Below the pieces are notes generated by a model. The model had not been told where the DNA came from, did no database searches, and was given only the letters and a program-made list of their open reading frames with translations. Of a stretch of DNA of 59,748 bases, positions 56,138 through 59,748 are shown piece by piece. The DNA is taken from positions 1 through 59,748 of the forward strand of contig QCNA01000002.1 in the NCBI GenBank assembly GCA_003213375.1. Direction: 5' to 3'. This DNA comes from Prochlorococcus sp. AG-424-A03. Its GTDB lineage: Bacteria; Cyanobacteriota; Cyanobacteriia; PCC-6307; Cyanobiaceae. The first letter of the stretch is position 1, and each line of letters begins with the position of its first letter. A program made the position numbers and the translations under genes.

Positions 56138-58334
56138 TTAGAATTCATTGATAGCATTTAAAGCCATAGCTGCGATTGCTTTATCTGTAGCTTTTGGCAA
56201 TTGGACGTATTTCCCTTGAGCAGCCTCTGCTAGTTCTTTACCAAATCCACTTGCTATAAATTTTCTCTCTGTATCAATTACTAAGAGTTTTATCCCAAGC
56301 ATTGGATATTTTGCAGCGATATCTAGAACCTCTTGTTTTAAATTGACATTTTCATTTTCGTTATCTTTTCCCTCAATCTCATTTTGTCCTAAAGATAATC
56401 CTAATGGTACATTTCCTCTGCCATCAGTAATCCCCACAACAATAACTTGACCTATATCTCCTGTTGAAAGAGCATTTTTTGCTACTTTTGCTGATTGTGT
56501 TAGTCCATGTGCCAAAGGAGATCCTCCACCACAAGGCATTGTTTCCAACCTCCTTTTTGCAGCAGTTATTGATCTTGTTGGCGGCAAAAGCACTTCTGCT
56601 TGATTACCTCTAAAGGGAATTAGGGCAACTTCATCTCTATTCTCATATGCCTCGGTCAAAAGTCTAATAACTGCACCTTTAGCACTTTGCATTCTATTAA
56701 GAGCCATAGATCCACTAGCATCAACAAGAAAAATGACTAAAGCACCTGCTTTTTTTTGAAGAAGCTTAGCCCTAAAATCATTTTCTTCTATGATTATTGA
56801 TTTATTAGGATTCCTTAATCTTCGTGATTTTTGATAAGGAGCTGCAGCTCGCAAAGTCGCATCTACTGCAATTCTTTTTACTTTACCTCTTGGAATTATA
56901 GGTTTCACATACCTTCCTCTACTATCACTGAATATCACTGATCTACTTCCACTATTTCCGGCTTTTGCTTTAGCTGATGAAAAAAGCAATAAATCAGGAT
57001 CAACCATACATGCCTCGGGATCTAGTATGAATTCTTCAGGTATTTCGGGAGTAGATTCTTCTTCTCCATCAGAATTATCTTCATCTTGTTCTTGGTCTTG
57101 TTCTTGGTCTTGATCATTATCATTTTCATTAGCCTCAGGTTCAGACTCTTCATCGTTTGATTGAGGTGGAGGTGGGGGACTCTGATCCTCTGGAGGGGGG
57201 GGGCTGAATATCATCATCTTCTGGAGGAATTTGCATCGCTCGTGGGAGAATAACTAACCTAACTGCGACTTTTAGGTCTTCAGAATTCACATTCTCATCG
57301 CCTCGAAGAGCTGCATTAGCCTTTGCTACTTTTACTGCAAATAATTCTGACCTATGCCCTTCTACTCCTCCTCTAAGAGCTTCATTCACTAAATATGTTA
57401 TTTGCTCTTTTGTTATCTTGACATCCTTTAACCATTGCCTTGCCAAAATTAATTGAGTGGATAAATTATCAGATTCTTCAGACCATTTTTCTGAAAATTT
57501 AATATTATTTTCTGCGTGCGATAAAACAGATTTTGTAATCTCAACTCTTTGAGCATTATCAATAGATTGATCTGCGGAAAGCACGATGGCAAAACGATCT
57601 AAAACATGATCTCTTAAAGCGCCTTCTTCAGGATTATAAGTTGCTATTAAAAGTGACTTACAAGGATGAGAAAGGCTTAAACCATCTCTTTCAATATTAT
57701 TTTTTTCTCTTCCTGTGGCTTCAAGAATTAAATTTACAATGCCATCATCCAATAAATTTATATCGTCTACATAAAGAACACCTCTATGAGCTTCTGCCAA
57801 AATTCCAGGCTGAAAAACTTGTTCCCCCGTACTTAATGAGGCAGCGACATCAATTGATCCAACCAGCCTGTCTTCAGTTATGCCAATGGGAACTTGAATA
57901 AATGGAGCCTCTCTTACTTTTTTTGGAATTTCTTCAGTTTGATTCAAATAATCACTTCCAATTAACTCCTCTAACAATTTATTAGTACTAGTATCCCATT
58001 CCGCTGGTTTATCTGGATCTAGATTCCTACCAATAGGTCTTAATGAATTATTACTATTAATCATAGTTAGCTTTTCCAGGATTGATTCATTATCTAATAC
58101 CTCTATAGGAGGGAGTAAAGTATGCAAACCCCTTGCTAATACTGACTTTCCAGTACCTCTTCCGCCAGCGATAATCACTCCTCCTAAACTAGGATCAACT
58201 GCTGCCAAAAGCAAAGATAATTTCAATAAGCTATGACCTGTAATTGCCGCCAAAGGGAAAGCTCTAAAAGAATCCTTCGAATTCATTAAATCTTTTATTT
58301 CTCCTTTTTCTTTTAACTCGGAGTTCAAAATCAC
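56138..58334 (-). pseudogene. chlD: magnesium chelatase subunit ChlD, split by an apparent frameshift at a C9 tract (N-part 57150..58334; C-part 56138..57217)
   Basis: N-part AAA+ (GGRGTGKSVLARGLHTLLPP); C-part VWA ([16 protein letters not shown]). One fewer C at 57195..57203 joins the frames as ...[26 protein letters not shown]. May be functional if this is a sequencing error or slippage. Confidence 0.9.
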
Positions 58335-58370
58335 TTTAAAAATGCCTGATATAGAATTTATCCAATAACT

Positions 58371-58946
58371 TTGTTTTTTGTAGTGGAATTATCAAATCTT
58401 AATATCAAAAATGGACTATGTATATCCCTCGGAGCAAATATTGATAGTAAATTCGGAAGCCCTCTTGAGTCACTATTAATTTGCAAACCAAAAATAGAGG
58501 AAATGATAAATGAGTGGGGAGATAGTTCTAACAAAAAAAAAGAAGAGAAAAGCAAATTTCATGCAAACTTTTTTTGGTCTTCAATTTATGAGACATTACC
58601 CCATGGTGTTGAAAATGAGCAGCCAAATTATTTAAATACTTTATTACTTATAAAAAGTAATTCTTTTCCACAACCATCAAATAAAAAAGCTAAGTTGCTT
58701 TTAAAAGAGCTAAAAAAGTTAGAGAGATTTTTCGGACGAGAAGAAACGCCAAAGGGCAAGAAATGGCTATCAAGATGTCTCGATTTAGATATTCTTTGGT
58801 GGGATGATTTTCATACGGTTGACGAGGAATTAACATTACCTCACCCTAGATTCATGAATCGGAATTTTGTTATTACCCCACTATCTGAAATCTTAAGTAG
58901 AAGCCAAAAAATCACAAAGTTTGATGCCCCAAAATGGTCTAAATAA
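58371..58946 (+). CDS. folK: 2-amino-4-hydroxy-6-hydroxymethyldihydropteridine pyrophosphokinase
   Basis: ISLGANIDSKFGSPLESL, KWLSRCLDLDILWWDD, LTLPHPRFMNRNFVITPLSEI. Confidence 0.92.
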   Translation: MFFVVELSNLNIKNGLCISLGANIDSKFGSPLESLLICKPKIEEMINEWGDSSNKKKEEKSKFHANFFWSSIYETLPHGVENEQPNYLNTLLLIKSNSFPQPSNKKAKLLLKELKKLERFFGREETPKGKKWLSRCLDLDILWWDDFHTVDEELTLPHPRFMNRNFVITPLSEILSRSQKITKFDAPKWSK

Positions 58947-58997
58947 ATGATTTACAAAACCAAAAAATAACTGTTAGGCTATTTTTATTTAAAAATT

Positions 58998-59561
58998 ATG
59001 GGTAATAAAAAACTTATAAGAAGATCTATTTTTAAAGAAAAAATATCTGAGTTAAAGTCAAAAAAATTTAGTTTCGAAATAAATAGAATTGAGCTTCCAA
59101 ATGGACATGAAGGTGAATATGGATTCATTAAGCATCCTGGGGCAGCATTAGCCGTACCTATTACAAAAGGCAATAAAGTTATCATTCTTCGACAATATAG
59201 ATTTGCTGTTTCAAGATATTTATTAGAATTTCCAGCAGGTACATTAGAAATAGGTGAAACACCCATTAATTCAATTCAAAGAGAAATACAAGAAGAGACT
59301 GGATTCAGTGCAAACAAATGGGATGAACTAGGAACTCTTGTCCCTGCTCCTGGCTATGCAGATGAAGAAATTTATTTATTTTTAGCCCGTGATTTAAACA
59401 AACTCAATTCAGAGGTTAAAGGAGATTTAGATGAAGATATAGAGGTATTAATTTTAGATCCAGACGAACTAGATAATCTTATTTCTAGTGGGGATGAAAT
59501 TCTTGACGCAAAAACCGTGACGGCTTGGTTTAGAGCTAAACAATTTTTAGATAAATCATGA
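58998..59561 (+). CDS. NUDIX hydrolase (ADP-ribose pyrophosphatase-like)
   Basis: Nudix box GTLEIGETPINSIQREIQEETGFSA. Confidence 0.93.
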   Translation: MGNKKLIRRSIFKEKISELKSKKFSFEINRIELPNGHEGEYGFIKHPGAALAVPITKGNKVIILRQYRFAVSRYLLEFPAGTLEIGETPINSIQREIQEETGFSANKWDELGTLVPAPGYADEEIYLFLARDLNKLNSEVKGDLDEDIEVLILDPDELDNLISSGDEILDAKTVTAWFRAKQFLDKS

Positions 59562-59748
59562 ATAAACCTAGAATACTTTTTTGGCATAGAAAGGATTTAA
59601 GAATATTTGATAATCAAGCTTTAATCAAAGCATTTTCATTATCAAATGCTATTACTTCAACTTATATATTTGATAAAAATTACTCACATGATTTCAATGC
59701 AAGTTCAAGAGCTTGGTTTCTAGGAAATTCCCTACAAGAATTAGGAAA
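59558..59748 (+). CDS. DNA photolyase family protein, N-terminus (truncated by window)
   Basis: MNKPRILFWHRKDLRIFDNQALIKAFSLSNAITSTYIFD...; ATGA overlap with Nudix stop. Confidence 0.85.
   Translation, partial: MNKPRILFWHRKDLRIFDNQALIKAFSLSNAITSTYIFDKNYSHDFNASSRAWFLGNSLQELG

Noticed and set aside
44172-59587. Shadow ORFs at 36924, 44172, 47398, 51171, 52043, 55233, 55455, 57641, 58358, 58985 and 59372
   Set aside because: Each overlaps a confidently identified gene in another frame or on the opposite strand

Overview
AT-rich window with compact gene packing. Gene content (psbB/psbT/psbM, psbEFLJ, petBD, psaE, ndhCKJ, chlD, minCDE, a relict phycoerythrin beta subunit with a CpeS-type lyase, PTOX, one rRNA operon) indicates a Prochlorococcus chromosome, probably high-light clade. 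Most of it is conserved core genome. The rRNA operon (16S-tRNA-Ile-tRNA-Ala-23S-5S) is on the minus strand at about 15.7-20.8 kb. The best candidate for something unusual is a ~1.7 kb mini-island at tRNA-Phe (37458-39182). It is bounded by a 25-bp direct repeat of the tRNA 3' end plus a duplicated terminator, and carries five copies of an 8-mer (GCAGTACA, one inverted) concentrated near its ends, a 14-bp perfect palindrome, and one exported amidohydrolase-like gene, with no integrase. Other points to check: an apparent chlD frameshift at a G9/C9 tract, an 18-bp perfect palindrome upstream of a small unknown gene, and several small unannotated ORFs, including an HLIP-like protein and a polyglutamine microprotein. 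All calls come from reading the sequence and family recognition; no database search was run.
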